Positions 7,523 to 15,274 of a stretch of DNA of 64,000 nucleotides are shown in pieces (position 1 is the stretch's first letter; each line of letters opens with the position of its first letter). The stretch lies in NCBI GenBank assembly GCA_963695675.1, contig CAVOGY010000007.1, positions 1-64,000 on the forward strand. Reading direction: 5' to 3'. Source of the DNA: DASUPK01 sp963695675 (GTDB lineage Bacteria; Actinomycetota; Thermoleophilia; Solirubrobacterales; 70-9). The notes below the pieces were generated by a model, which saw only the letters and a program-made list of their open reading frames with translations, did no database searches and was not told the DNA's origin. Both the position numbers and the translations under genes were made by a program.

Positions 7523-8890
7523 ATGAGTCCGGCGGACGAGCAGCAGCCGAGCAGATCGAATCGACGGCGTCCGGCGCGTGACGCCTTCACGGGCCACACA
7601 GCCTGGGCGCGCAACCTAGCGGCGCCGGTTCGCGACTTCCTGAGCCAAGAGACGGGCGGTGCCGTTGTCCTGTTGGCGGCGGCGGCCGCGGCGCTGATCT
7701 GGGCGAACTCGCCCTGGTCGGACTCGTACGAGTCGTTTTGGACGACCAAGCTCTCGATCAACGTCGGCAGCGGGGGGATCTCCCTCGACCTGCGCCACTG
7801 GGTCAACGAGGGCCTGATGACGTTCTTCTTCCTGGTGGTGGGGCTCGAGGCCAAGCGTGAGCTCGACACGGGAGAGCTCCGCGAGAGGCAGCGGATCGCG
7901 ATCCCGGTGGCCGCGGCGATCGGCGGAATGGCCGTGCCCATTCTGATCTTCCTCGCCTTCAATGCGGGCGGCGCCGGGGCGCACGGCTGGGGGGCGGCGA
8001 TGTCGACCGACACCGCCCTGGCTCTCGGTGTGCTGGGGCTGGTGGCCCCAGGCGGCACCCGCCTTCGGCTTCGCCTGCTCACCCTCGCCGTGGTCGACGA
8101 CCTGGTGGCACTGGTGGTGATCGCGGCGGTCTACTCGGACTCTCTCTCCTGGCTGCCGCTCGCCCTGGCGGTCGCCTGCTTCGGGCTGATGGTGGCGCTC
8201 CGGTACGTGTCGGCGAGCTGGCGCCGGCAAGCCGCGGTGGCGCTCGGCGTAGCGCTCTGGATCGCGCTGTACGAGTCCGGGATCGACCCGGTCGTGGCGG
8301 GACTCGCGATCGGGCTCGTGACGAGCGCGTACCGGCCGGCGCGCGAGGAGCTCGAGCGGGTGACGGAGCTGACGCGATCGTTCCGGGAGCAGCCCACGCC
8401 TGAGCTCGCGAGGACCGCGCAGCGGAGCGTGGCGTCCGCAATCTCGGCGAACGAGAGGCTCCAGTACGAGCTTCACCCCTGGACCAGCTACGTGATCGTC
8501 CCGGTGTTCGCACTCGCAAACGCCGGCGTTCACATCGATTCTGAGCTGCTCAGCGACGCCGTCACATCGCCGGTGACCCTTGGGATCTTCTTCGGCTACG
8601 TCCTGGGTAAGCCGCTCGGCGTCCTCGGGGCGAGCTGGCTCGCGTCCCGACCGTGGGTTGCCGGCCTTCAGCGTTCGCTGAGCTGGCCGGTCATCGCCGG
8701 CGGCGGCACGGTGGCGGGAATCGGGTTCACCGTCTCCGTATTGATCTCGAGCCTCGCGTTCGAGGGTCAACCGCAGCTCCTCGAGCAGGCGAAGCTCGGC
8801 GTCCTGGCGGCGGCAATTACCGCCTCGCTTCTCGCCTGGGCCGTGTTCAGCGTGATCCGAAGGCTGCCCGCTCCCGTCAGGGCGCGGCAG
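7523..8890 (+). CDS. nhaA: Na+/H+ antiporter NhaA (first part of an NhaA-DsbA fusion split by a frameshift)
   Basis: About 456 residues of a canonical NhaA: FLSQETGGAVVLLAAAAAAL, NEGLMTFFFLVVGLEAKREL, the ion-binding AVVDDLVALVVIA with its Asp-Asp pair, HPWTSYVIVPVFALANAGV, and PVIAGGGTVAGIGFTVSVLI. It exchanges Na+ for H+ across the cytoplasmic membrane. Many actinobacterial NhaA proteins carry a C-terminal thioredoxin/DsbA domain; here that domain is present downstream in another frame. Removing one base near 8891 joins PVRARQ directly to LAGTTEELLDLSEE. Without it, the frame runs on into nonsense for nearly 300 codons. An upstream in-frame ATG at 7523 is the natural start. Confidence 0.9.
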
Positions 8891-8891
8891 A

Positions 8892-9494
8892 CTCGCCGGG
8901 ACCACGGAAGAGCTGCTCGACCTCTCCGAGGAGATCGACCCGGATCGCGACCACATCCGCGGCTCCGAGGCAGCTCCCGTGACGCTGGTCGAGTACGGCG
9001 ATTACGAATGCCCGTATTGCGGCCAGGCCGAGCCCGTCGTCCGCGAGCTGCTCGACTCGTTCGGCGACGACGTTCGGTACGTCTGGCGCCACCTCCCCCT
9101 CAACGACGTCCATCCGAACGCCCAGATGGCGGCGGAGGCGACGGAGGCGGCCACCGCCCAGGGGGCGTTCTGGCAGATGAACGACAAGCTGCTCCAGCAC
9201 CAGGAGGCTCTCACCGCGGACGACCTGACGCGCTACGCGGAGGAGCTGGGCCTCGACGTCGACCGGTTCTGGGACGAGCTGCGGCGGCGCAATTACGCGG
9301 ATCGTGTGGCCGAGGACGTAGCCAGCGCCGACGCCAGCGGGGTCGCCGGCACGCCCACCTTCTTCATCAACGGAAGGCTGCACCAGGGCGCATACGACAT
9401 CGACACCCTCACCGCCGCGGTGGAGAGGGCGAGGCGCACGGCGCTGCTGAGGGGCGCTGCACGCGCCCAGCCAGAACTCGAGCGCGTGCCGTGA
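8892..9494 (+). CDS. DsbA-like thioredoxin-fold domain, C-terminal part of the NhaA fusion (out of frame)
   Basis: 200 residues in the frame one base off from nhaA. LAGTTEELLDLSEEIDPDRD is the linker. The domain carries the redox centre GDYECPYCGQAEPVVREL (Cys-Pro-Tyr-Cys), a helical insertion, and the cis-Pro loop VAGTPTFFINGRL, i.e. a DsbA/thioredoxin_4 fold. The only internal start candidate is GTG at 8979, which would begin just before the active site and is not convincing. In relatives this domain follows NhaA in one polypeptide, so a single extra base is the simplest explanation for the split. Confidence 0.85.
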   Translation, partial: LAGTTEELLDLSEEIDPDRDHIRGSEAAPVTLVEYGDYECPYCGQAEPVVRELLDSFGDDVRYVWRHLPLNDVHPNAQMAAEATEAATAQGAFWQMNDKLLQHQEALTADDLTRYAEELGLDVDRFWDELRRRNYADRVAEDVASADASGVAGTPTFFINGRLHQGAYDIDTLTAAVERARRTALLRGAARAQPELERVP

Positions 9495-9521
9495 GCGGCC
9501 CTCGCCGGGCACGGGCTGTGC

Positions 9522-10568
9522 TCAGGCCCGCTCTTGCGAGACCTGCCTCGTCAGCCCTGACCACCCGTCGATCGGGTCGGTCGACCGCACGACGTGCATG
9601 CCGGCCGCCGCATAGCGCTCGAATGCGGCGTTCGCCTCAGCGGTGTAGTCGACGACTCCGGGGACCACGATCGGAGACGTGCAGTCCCCGAGCAGGTAGG
9701 TGCGCTCGGCAAGCCGCACGCCGATCTCCTCCTCCTCGAGGAGATCATCGATGGTCCACGCGAGACAGTGGCTCTTCGCCTGGCCGGCGATGACCACGGC
9801 ATCAAAGCCCAGGAGCTTCTCGATCAGTGGCCTGTTCTTACCGCCCAATGGGTCACCGTCCGGTCCCTCGATCACCTCGGGCCCGAGCATCGAGTAGTGC
9901 TCGGTGAGCGGGTTGTCGCCCTTCACCTGGAACTCGGGGTTGCTGTGTCTCGCTGTGCCGTGGAAGAAGACGGCTTCCTCGAGCGCCGAGACAAGCGCGT
10001 GCCCGATCCCGCCGAGCATCGCGTGGTAGGGCCAGATCGTGAGGTCGTACTTGCCACCCTCGGCGAGCCGCCGCGCGTAGTGCAGCAGGTGGCGTTGGGC
10101 ATGGTCCGCGTCGATGCCGAGCGCCCGCGCGACGGCGGTGTTCATTCTCCAGCGGCCCGATTCCACATCTTCGACCGGGACGAGCGTGAAGGGATCCGGA
10201 TGGTTGCCGTGCTCGTCGACGAGCCAGATCGCATGAAAGACCTGCATCGCGTGGTGGGTATCCAGGCTGGGGAAGATCTGCGTGATCACGCCCAGGTTGC
10301 GGTAGATGAACTCGCAGAGGCGGCGGGAGTCGTCGACCGCGGCCCTTCCCGAGCGCCCGCCGACGAACAGCTCGAAGTCGGGGATACAGAACGTGTTCTG
10401 CACGTCGACGGCGAGTAGGGCGAGGCGAAAGGAATCGTCGCTTGCCGGTGCCAGTCCGTGCTCCTCTGCCCACGCCGGGGCCTCGCGTGCCCGGTCCTCG
10501 TAGGGGACCCGCCAGACCTCGCCCACGCGATTCGGCTGGAAGTGGGGCGGGAGCGGTAGCTGGGACAT
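9522..10568 (-). CDS. Isochorismatase/nicotinamidase-fold cysteine hydrolase
   Basis: 348 residues, longer than the usual 180-220. The fold's Asp is in LLAVDVQNTFCIPDFELFVG (about residue 54) and the nucleophile Cys in VVIAGQAKSHCLAWTIDDLL (about 268). Between them is a long insertion with EHGNHPDPFTLVPVEDVESG and GTARHSNPEFQVKGDN. It probably hydrolyses an amide such as nicotinamide or a related compound, but the insertion makes the substrate uncertain. No SD is obvious before the ATG. The gene converges on the nhaA-dsbA locus. Confidence 0.85.
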   Translation of the reverse strand: MSQLPLPPHFQPNRVGEVWRVPYEDRAREAPAWAEEHGLAPASDDSFRLALLAVDVQNTFCIPDFELFVGGRSGRAAVDDSRRLCEFIYRNLGVITQIFPSLDTHHAMQVFHAIWLVDEHGNHPDPFTLVPVEDVESGRWRMNTAVARALGIDADHAQRHLLHYARRLAEGGKYDLTIWPYHAMLGGIGHALVSALEEAVFFHGTARHSNPEFQVKGDNPLTEHYSMLGPEVIEGPDGDPLGGKNRPLIEKLLGFDAVVIAGQAKSHCLAWTIDDLLEEEEIGVRLAERTYLLGDCTSPIVVPGVVDYTAEANAAFERYAAAGMHVVRSTDPIDGWSGLTRQVSQERA

Positions 10569-10675
10569 CGTGCCCTTCCCCGCGATGCTACTCGCCGGGA
10601 AAGTGTCGGACCGCGACCAACACGGGCCGGAGGGGAAATAGGCTCGATCGCGACACGCGAACCGAGGAGGAGCCC

Positions 10676-11380
10676 ATGGAGCTGGAAGGAAAGGCGGCGC
10701 TCATCACGGGCGCCAGCGGCGGCATCGGCGCCGCGGTTGCGGGCAGGTTGCACGACGCGGGAGCGTCGGTCGGGTTGCTCTCCCGGCGCGGCGACGATCT
10801 CGGTCTCCAGCGCTCGCTCGGCGTCAGCTGTGACGTCCGCGACCGCAGCGCTGTGGCCGACGCCACCGACGCCGTCGTCGAGCGCTTCGGCCGCCTCGAC
10901 GTGGTCGTCGCCAACGCGGGTGTGGGGGCCTACGGCCCGTTCCTGGAGCTCGACCCGGAGCTAATGGAGGCGATGATCGACGTCAACCTGAAGGGCACGC
11001 TCTACACCGCGGCCGCGACGCTCCAGCATCTGATCGATTCGGGAGAGGGGGACTTCGTGGCGCTCGCGAGCGTCGCCGGTCTCCGCGCGTTTCCGGGCGA
11101 GGCCGCCTACAACGCGTCGAAGTTCGGCCAGGTCGGATTCACGCGAGCACTCGACCACGAGCTGCGCGAACGCGGGGTGCGGGCCACCTGCATCTGCCCC
11201 GGCGGTGTGAAGACCGGCTTCGCGATCGGGACCGGTCGGACGGACGGAGATCCCGAGCTCGACGGCATGCTGACCGCGGACGAGGTCGCGGATGTGGTGC
11301 TGTTCGCGGTCACGCGGCCGAGGCGAATGCGGATCCTGACCACGAGCTTCCGCCCGATGACCGAGGCCTCCTGGGGCTAG
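10676..11380 (+). CDS. Short-chain dehydrogenase/reductase (SDR)
   Basis: 234 residues. TGASGGIG at residues 11-18, DVRDR, NAGVGAYGP, the catalytic Ser in LASVAGL, YNASK as the Tyr/Lys pair, and CICPGGVKTGF after it. This is the classical SDR layout for an NAD(P)-dependent alcohol/ketone oxidoreductase. GAGGAGG lies 6 bases upstream of the chosen ATG. Divergent from the cysteine hydrolase; the substrate is unknown. Confidence 0.9.
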   Translation: MELEGKAALITGASGGIGAAVAGRLHDAGASVGLLSRRGDDLGLQRSLGVSCDVRDRSAVADATDAVVERFGRLDVVVANAGVGAYGPFLELDPELMEAMIDVNLKGTLYTAAATLQHLIDSGEGDFVALASVAGLRAFPGEAAYNASKFGQVGFTRALDHELRERGVRATCICPGGVKTGFAIGTGRTDGDPELDGMLTADEVADVVLFAVTRPRRMRILTTSFRPMTEASWG

Positions 11381-11447
11381 GTCGCCGGCTCCGGCCGCAG
11401 CCGGCCCTGGCGCTCGTGGATGCACTCGGCGCCTGAGCCTGGCTGCG

Positions 11448-11453
11448 TATTGT
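11448..11453 (+). promoter_or_regulatory. -10 element for a leaderless transcript
   Basis: TATTGT ends exactly 6 bases before the GTG at 11460, so transcription should begin at the start codon. Confidence 0.5.
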
Positions 11454-11459
11454 TGGGGC

Positions 11460-12107
11460 GTGCCATCGGTTGAAGGCCTGAGGGCGGCCGACCTGGTCGA
11501 TGCCATGGGGCGGCTGCACCGGCATCGCTGCCACATCCTCGACCTGGTCAGCCCGACCCCGGGCCGCGTGCTCTTTGGCCCGGCCGTGACGATCTCCTAC
11601 TTTCCGAGCTGCTCCGCTGCGCTCGACCCCGACCGCTTCAACCTCGGCAACCTCTTCTACGAGGCGGTCGGCGACGAGCCGGAGGGGAAGGTCGTGGTGC
11701 TGGCGAGCAACGGCTATACCCACGTCTCGATGGGCGGGGGCACGAAGCTCTCGCGCCTGCAGAACCACGGCTGCGCGGGGGTGATCACGGACGGCCGCCT
11801 GCGCGACTTCGACCAGCTGGCCGCCTACGACTTCGCGGCATACTGCTCGGGGGAGGCGACGCGGTGGGGAGGGGGAGAGGTGACCCCATTCCAGGCGAAC
11901 GTGCCGGTCGTCCTCTCCGGCGTGGGCGTGATGCCGGGCCAGTACGTGTTCGCGGACAGCTCGGGAGCGGTCCTCATCCCGGACGGTCAGATCGAGGACG
12001 TGATCGCGGGTGCCCGAGCGGTCGTGGCGGAGGACGCTGGCTTCATGGAGGAGATGAAGGGGGAGCGCCTGGGGGGGCCTGGCTCCGAGGGAGGCCGATC
12101 GAGGTGA
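11460..12107 (+). CDS. RraA-like / 4-hydroxy-4-methyl-2-oxoglutarate aldolase family protein
   Basis: 215 residues. LRAADLVDAMGRLHRHRCHI, the ring-forming GNLFYEAVGDEPEGKVVVLA, and the Mg/substrate loop GGGTKLSRLQNHGCAGVITD with GRLRDFDQL and VPVVLSGVGVMPGQYVFAD. In RraA-type proteins G-G-x(~20)-R/D forms the metal site of a pyruvate aldolase/oxaloacetate decarboxylase; RNase E inhibition is a proteobacterial specialisation and not implied here. A leaderless GTG start is likely. A truncated thiolase fragment overlaps its stop. Confidence 0.85.
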   Translation: MPSVEGLRAADLVDAMGRLHRHRCHILDLVSPTPGRVLFGPAVTISYFPSCSAALDPDRFNLGNLFYEAVGDEPEGKVVVLASNGYTHVSMGGGTKLSRLQNHGCAGVITDGRLRDFDQLAAYDFAAYCSGEATRWGGGEVTPFQANVPVVLSGVGVMPGQYVFADSSGAVLIPDGQIEDVIAGARAVVAEDAGFMEEMKGERLGGPGSEGGRSR

Positions 12108-12187
12108 CAGATGCATTCGTGCTCGGCGGCGTCCGAACCCCGGTCGGCCGCTACGGGGTGGGCTCTCCCACATCCGCAGGCGAGTAG
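12104..12187 (+). pseudogene. N-terminal remnant of an acetyl-CoA acetyltransferase (thiolase)
   Basis: A GTG overlapping the RraA-like stop opens a 27-residue reading, VTDAFVLGGVRTPVGRYG, that is the classic thiolase N-terminus, then diverges into VGSPTSAGE and stops. No catalytic Cys or any further thiolase sequence follows before the next gene. It is a truncated leftover, suggesting that a thiolase once formed an operon with the RraA-like gene and was deleted. Confidence 0.7.
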
Positions 12188-12204
12188 CTCACGGGGCCGG
12201 CCAG

Positions 12205-12210
12205 TAGCGT
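12205..12210 (+). promoter_or_regulatory. -10 element for a leaderless transcript
   Basis: TAGCGT ends 6 bases before the ATG at 12217. The identical hexamer with the same spacing precedes the next gene (13912). Confidence 0.5.
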
Positions 12211-12216
12211 TGAGCG

Positions 12217-13914
12217 ATGACCGTTGATGGGCCCCAAATCGGCGCCGGTATGCCCGAGACGGCGGAGCGTGATGGGGCCTTCCCCCGTCTCGACGAGGGT
12301 CAGATGTTCCGCCTGCGCCTGCTCGGCGAGCGCCGGGCCGTGGAGCCCGGCGACGTCCTGTTCGAGGCGGGTGACGCCGAGAGCGACTTCTACGTGATCG
12401 AGTCGGGGGCGGTGGCCATCGTCCAGGGCTACGGCAGGGAGAATCGCGTCATCGCGCTGCATGGAGCTCGCCGATTCCTCGGGGAGCTCGGCATGATCTC
12501 CGGGCAGCGCCTCTACCTGACCGGTGTCGTCCGCGACCGCGGCGCCGTGATCCAGGTGCCCTTGGAGAGGCTCCGCGAGATCGTCTCGCAGGACAAGGCT
12601 CTCAGCGATCTGATCCTGGGCGCGTTCATCGCACGACGCTCGATCCTGATCGACGCCGGGACCGGAATCAAGCTGATCGGCTCGCGTTTCTCCCCCGACT
12701 CCCGGCGGCTGCGCGAATACCTCGTACGCAACCGCATGCCCCATCAGTGGATCGACCTCGAGGAGGACGAGCAGGCGGACGCCCTGCTCAGCGGCCTCGC
12801 CGTCGAGCCCGACGAGACACCGGTGGTGGTGGCGAGCGGCGGCGAGATCCTGCGCAAGCCGACGAACGCCGAAGTCGGGCGGGCGATCGGCATCGCCGCC
12901 AAGGGCGCGCCCCCCGCCATGTGCGACCTGCTCGTGATCGGCGGCGGGCCCGCCGGGCTCGCCGCATCGGTCTACGCCGCCTCCGAGGGGCTCGACACCC
13001 AGACGATCGAGGCCGTGGCGACGGGCGGCCAGGCCGGCACCTCGGCGAAGATCGAGAACTATCTGGGATTTCCGGCAGGGGTCTCCGGCAGCGAGCTCAC
13101 CCAGCGGGCCGGCCTACAGGCGATCAAGTTCGGCGTGCGGCTCACCGCCCCGGCCGCGGCCGTCGGGCTGAGGAGCTCACCGGGCCGGCACGAGATCGAG
13201 CTTTCGACGGGCGAGGTCGCGACCGGTCGGGCTGTCGTGATCGCGACCGGCGCTCAGTACAGGCGCCTCGACGTGCCGCGGCTCGAGCAATTCGAGATGG
13301 GCGGCGTTTACTACGCGGCGACGCAGGCCGAGGCGCAGCTCTGCATGGGCGATCCCGTCGTGATCGTCGGCGGCGCCAACTCGGCGGGGCAGGCGGCGAT
13401 GTTCCTCTCCCGCCATACCGTGCGCTGCAGGCTGCTGATCCGCGGCGATGACCTGGGCAAGTCGATGTCGCGCTACCTGGTCGACCAGATCGAGCGAAAC
13501 GATTCGCTCACCGTCTGCAGGAACGCCGAGGTGGTGGAGCTCGGCGGGGATCGCGAGCTGGAGTCGGTGACTGTCGCCGACACCCGCACCGGGGAGCGGA
13601 CCACCATTCCCGCGAAGGCGGTCTTCGTCTTCATCGGTGCCCAGCCGCACACCGAATGGCTCGACGGGCAGCTGGCGACGGACGATGCCGGCTTCCTGCT
13701 CACCGGTCGCGACGTCCAGGGCGAGGATCTCGCCGAGTACGACGGCGACCGGCCGCTCTTCCTGGAGACGAGCCGCCCCGGGATCTTCGCCGTCGGCGAC
13801 GTCCACTCGGGCTCGATCAAGCGCGTCGCATCGGCGGTCGGCGAGGGATCGATGGCGGTGCGGCTGGTCCACCAACGACTCGCCTCGGAATTGCCGAGCG
13901 CCGGCGGTCAGTAG
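12217..13914 (+). CDS. Fusion of cyclic-nucleotide-binding domain, glutaredoxin-like domain and thioredoxin-reductase-like flavoprotein lacking the CxxC
   Basis: 565 residues in three parts. About 30-150 is a CRP-type cyclic-nucleotide-binding domain (EPGDVLFEAGDAESDFYVIE, FLGELGMIS). About 150-235 is a thioredoxin/glutaredoxin-like segment (GSRFSPDSRRLREYLVRNRM) without a Cys pair. About 240-555 is a thioredoxin-reductase-like FAD/NAD(P)H domain: LLVIGGGPAGLAASVYAASE, GGQAGTSAKIENYLGFP, VVIVGGANSAGQAAMFLSRH and GIFAVGDVHSGSIKRVASAV. Where thioredoxin reductase has its CATC centre, this protein reads MGGVYYAATQAEAQLCMGD, so the redox disulfide is missing and it cannot act as an ordinary TrxR. 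It may pass electrons to another partner, gated by a nucleotide. Confidence 0.85.
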   Translation: MTVDGPQIGAGMPETAERDGAFPRLDEGQMFRLRLLGERRAVEPGDVLFEAGDAESDFYVIESGAVAIVQGYGRENRVIALHGARRFLGELGMISGQRLYLTGVVRDRGAVIQVPLERLREIVSQDKALSDLILGAFIARRSILIDAGTGIKLIGSRFSPDSRRLREYLVRNRMPHQWIDLEEDEQADALLSGLAVEPDETPVVVASGGEILRKPTNAEVGRAIGIAAKGAPPAMCDLLVIGGGPAGLAASVYAASEGLDTQTIEAVATGGQAGTSAKIENYLGFPAGVSGSELTQRAGLQAIKFGVRLTAPAAAVGLRSSPGRHEIELSTGEVATGRAVVIATGAQYRRLDVPRLEQFEMGGVYYAATQAEAQLCMGDPVVIVGGANSAGQAAMFLSRHTVRCRLLIRGDDLGKSMSRYLVDQIERNDSLTVCRNAEVVELGGDRELESVTVADTRTGERTTIPAKAVFVFIGAQPHTEWLDGQLATDDAGFLLTGRDVQGEDLAEYDGDRPLFLETSRPGIFAVGDVHSGSIKRVASAVGEGSMAVRLVHQRLASELPSAGGQ

Positions 13915-13917
13915 CGT
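13912..13917 (+). promoter_or_regulatory. -10 element for a leaderless transcript
   Basis: TAGCGT overlaps the stop codon of the preceding gene and ends 6 bases before the ATG at 13924. Confidence 0.5.
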
Positions 13918-13923
13918 CTGGGC

Positions 13924-14845
13924 ATGGCTTCCGGCTGGCCTGCCCTCTCATACGAGGCCTGGAGCGCGACCTGCGACACGCTTCACGCCCACACCCAGGT
14001 GCTCGGAAAGCTCGAGGTCGAGCTCGCTCCGCCTGAGCCGCAGCTTCAGCACGCCGCCCTCCGGCTCACCCCACGCGGCTGGGAGACGTACACCCTCCCG
14101 GCACGGGACGGCTCGGGCGCGATCGTCGTCGCACTCGACCTCCGGACACATGAGGCGCTAGTCGAGCACACCGATGGGCGGGAAGCTCGGATCCCGCTTA
14201 CACCGAATCGGGCCGTGGCCGACGTGACGCGCGACGTCCTGGATGCGGTGGCCCGCCTGGCAGGGAGGGTCGAGATCAACCCGACGCCCCAGGAGGTCCC
14301 CTGGACGGTCCCGCTGGACGAGGACCGTGAGCACAGCACCTACGAGCCCGACCAAGTCGCGACGTACTTTTGGGCTGCGACTCAGGCCGACCTGGTGCTT
14401 GCGGAGTTCCGCGCGCCGTTCCGCGGGCGCGCGACGCCGGTCAACGCCTGGTGGGGGACGTTCGACTTGGCTATGTGGTTCTTCAATGGGAAGCCGGCCG
14501 ATCCGCCGGGCGACGACTTCATCACGCGTAACGGCGGCGATTCGGAGCTGATCGCGATCGGGTGGTGGCCCGGAGACCCGAAGCACGACGGGTCGGCTTT
14601 CGTCGCGTTCGCGTATCCGGCGCCCGAGGGATTCGCCGACGCGGACCTCGATCCCAAGGCCGCGCACTGGGACCCGGATCTCGGCGAGTTCGTGCTCGAG
14701 TGGGAGGACATCCGAGCCGAGCCCGATCCGCACGCCCTGGCGCTCGAGTTCGCGCACTCGGCCTTCGGCCACGCCTGCAAGGTGTCGCGAGTGGGATCCA
14801 GTCCTGGCCGGCAGCGCCGAGGGCAACCCGCCGCCGATCCACTGA
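13924..14845 (+). CDS. DUF5996 family protein, frameshifted near its C-terminus
   Basis: About 306 residues. WPALSYEAWSATCDTLHAHTQ, then AALRLTPRGWETYTLPA, ATPVNAWWGTFDLAMWFFNG and a C-terminal block FAHSAFGHAC mark the DUF5996 family of unknown function. The open frame continues through 14961 into the next gene, which is unlike the family. If one C at about 14786 is removed, the frame becomes HACKVCEWDPVLAGSAEG, then NPPPIH and a TGA at 14845, an ending that looks natural. I therefore place the gene's end there. Translation is probably leaderless. Confidence 0.8.
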
Positions 14846-14911
14846 GTCCGGTGTCCATTTCTCCGTCCTCCGTTCGTCTCAGGGGCGAAGATCCCACCAA
14901 GGAGGAAAACC

Positions 14912-15274
14912 ATGAAGTACATGCTGCTGATTCATCAGGGGGATGCGCCGACGCCGGATGACCCGGAGGCGTGGGGCAGACTCTCCGAAGACGAGCAGAA
15001 GGCCGTCTACGCCGGTTACCAGGAGGTCAACCAGACCCCGGGGGTGACGCCCGCCGGCGAGCGGCTGCAACCGCCCGAGACGGCGACCACCGTCCGCGTG
15101 CAGGACGAGAAGACGCTGACCACGGACGGGCCCTTCGTCTCGATCAAGGAGGCGTTGGGCGGTTGGCTCTTCTTCGAGGCCGAAGACCTCGACGGCGCGA
15201 TCGAGCTCGCGTCGAAGATTCCGGCCGCCCGGCTGGGCGGAGCGGTCGAGATCCGGCCGCTCGCGGAGGGTTAG
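14912..15274 (+). CDS. YciI/DGPF-domain protein (ECF42 partner)
   Basis: 120 residues: MKYMLLIHQGDAPTPDDPE, WGRLSEDEQKAVYAGYQEVN, the DGPF signature LTTDGPFVSIKEALGGWLFF and AARLGGAVEIRPLAEG. DGPF/YCII proteins are small dimeric ferredoxin-like proteins encoded with ECF42 sigma factors, whose activity they influence. AAGGAGGAAAACC precedes the ATG. Its TAG stop is the only thing between it and the sigma factor, which continues in the same frame. Confidence 0.92.
   Translation: MKYMLLIHQGDAPTPDDPEAWGRLSEDEQKAVYAGYQEVNQTPGVTPAGERLQPPETATTVRVQDEKTLTTDGPFVSIKEALGGWLFFEAEDLDGAIELASKIPAARLGGAVEIRPLAEG

Noticed and set aside
8902..9793. Continuation of the nhaA frame past the frameshift
   Set aside because: It is Arg/Pro-rich nonsense overlapping the DsbA domain and the cysteine hydrolase gene. 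The other frame holds the conserved domain.
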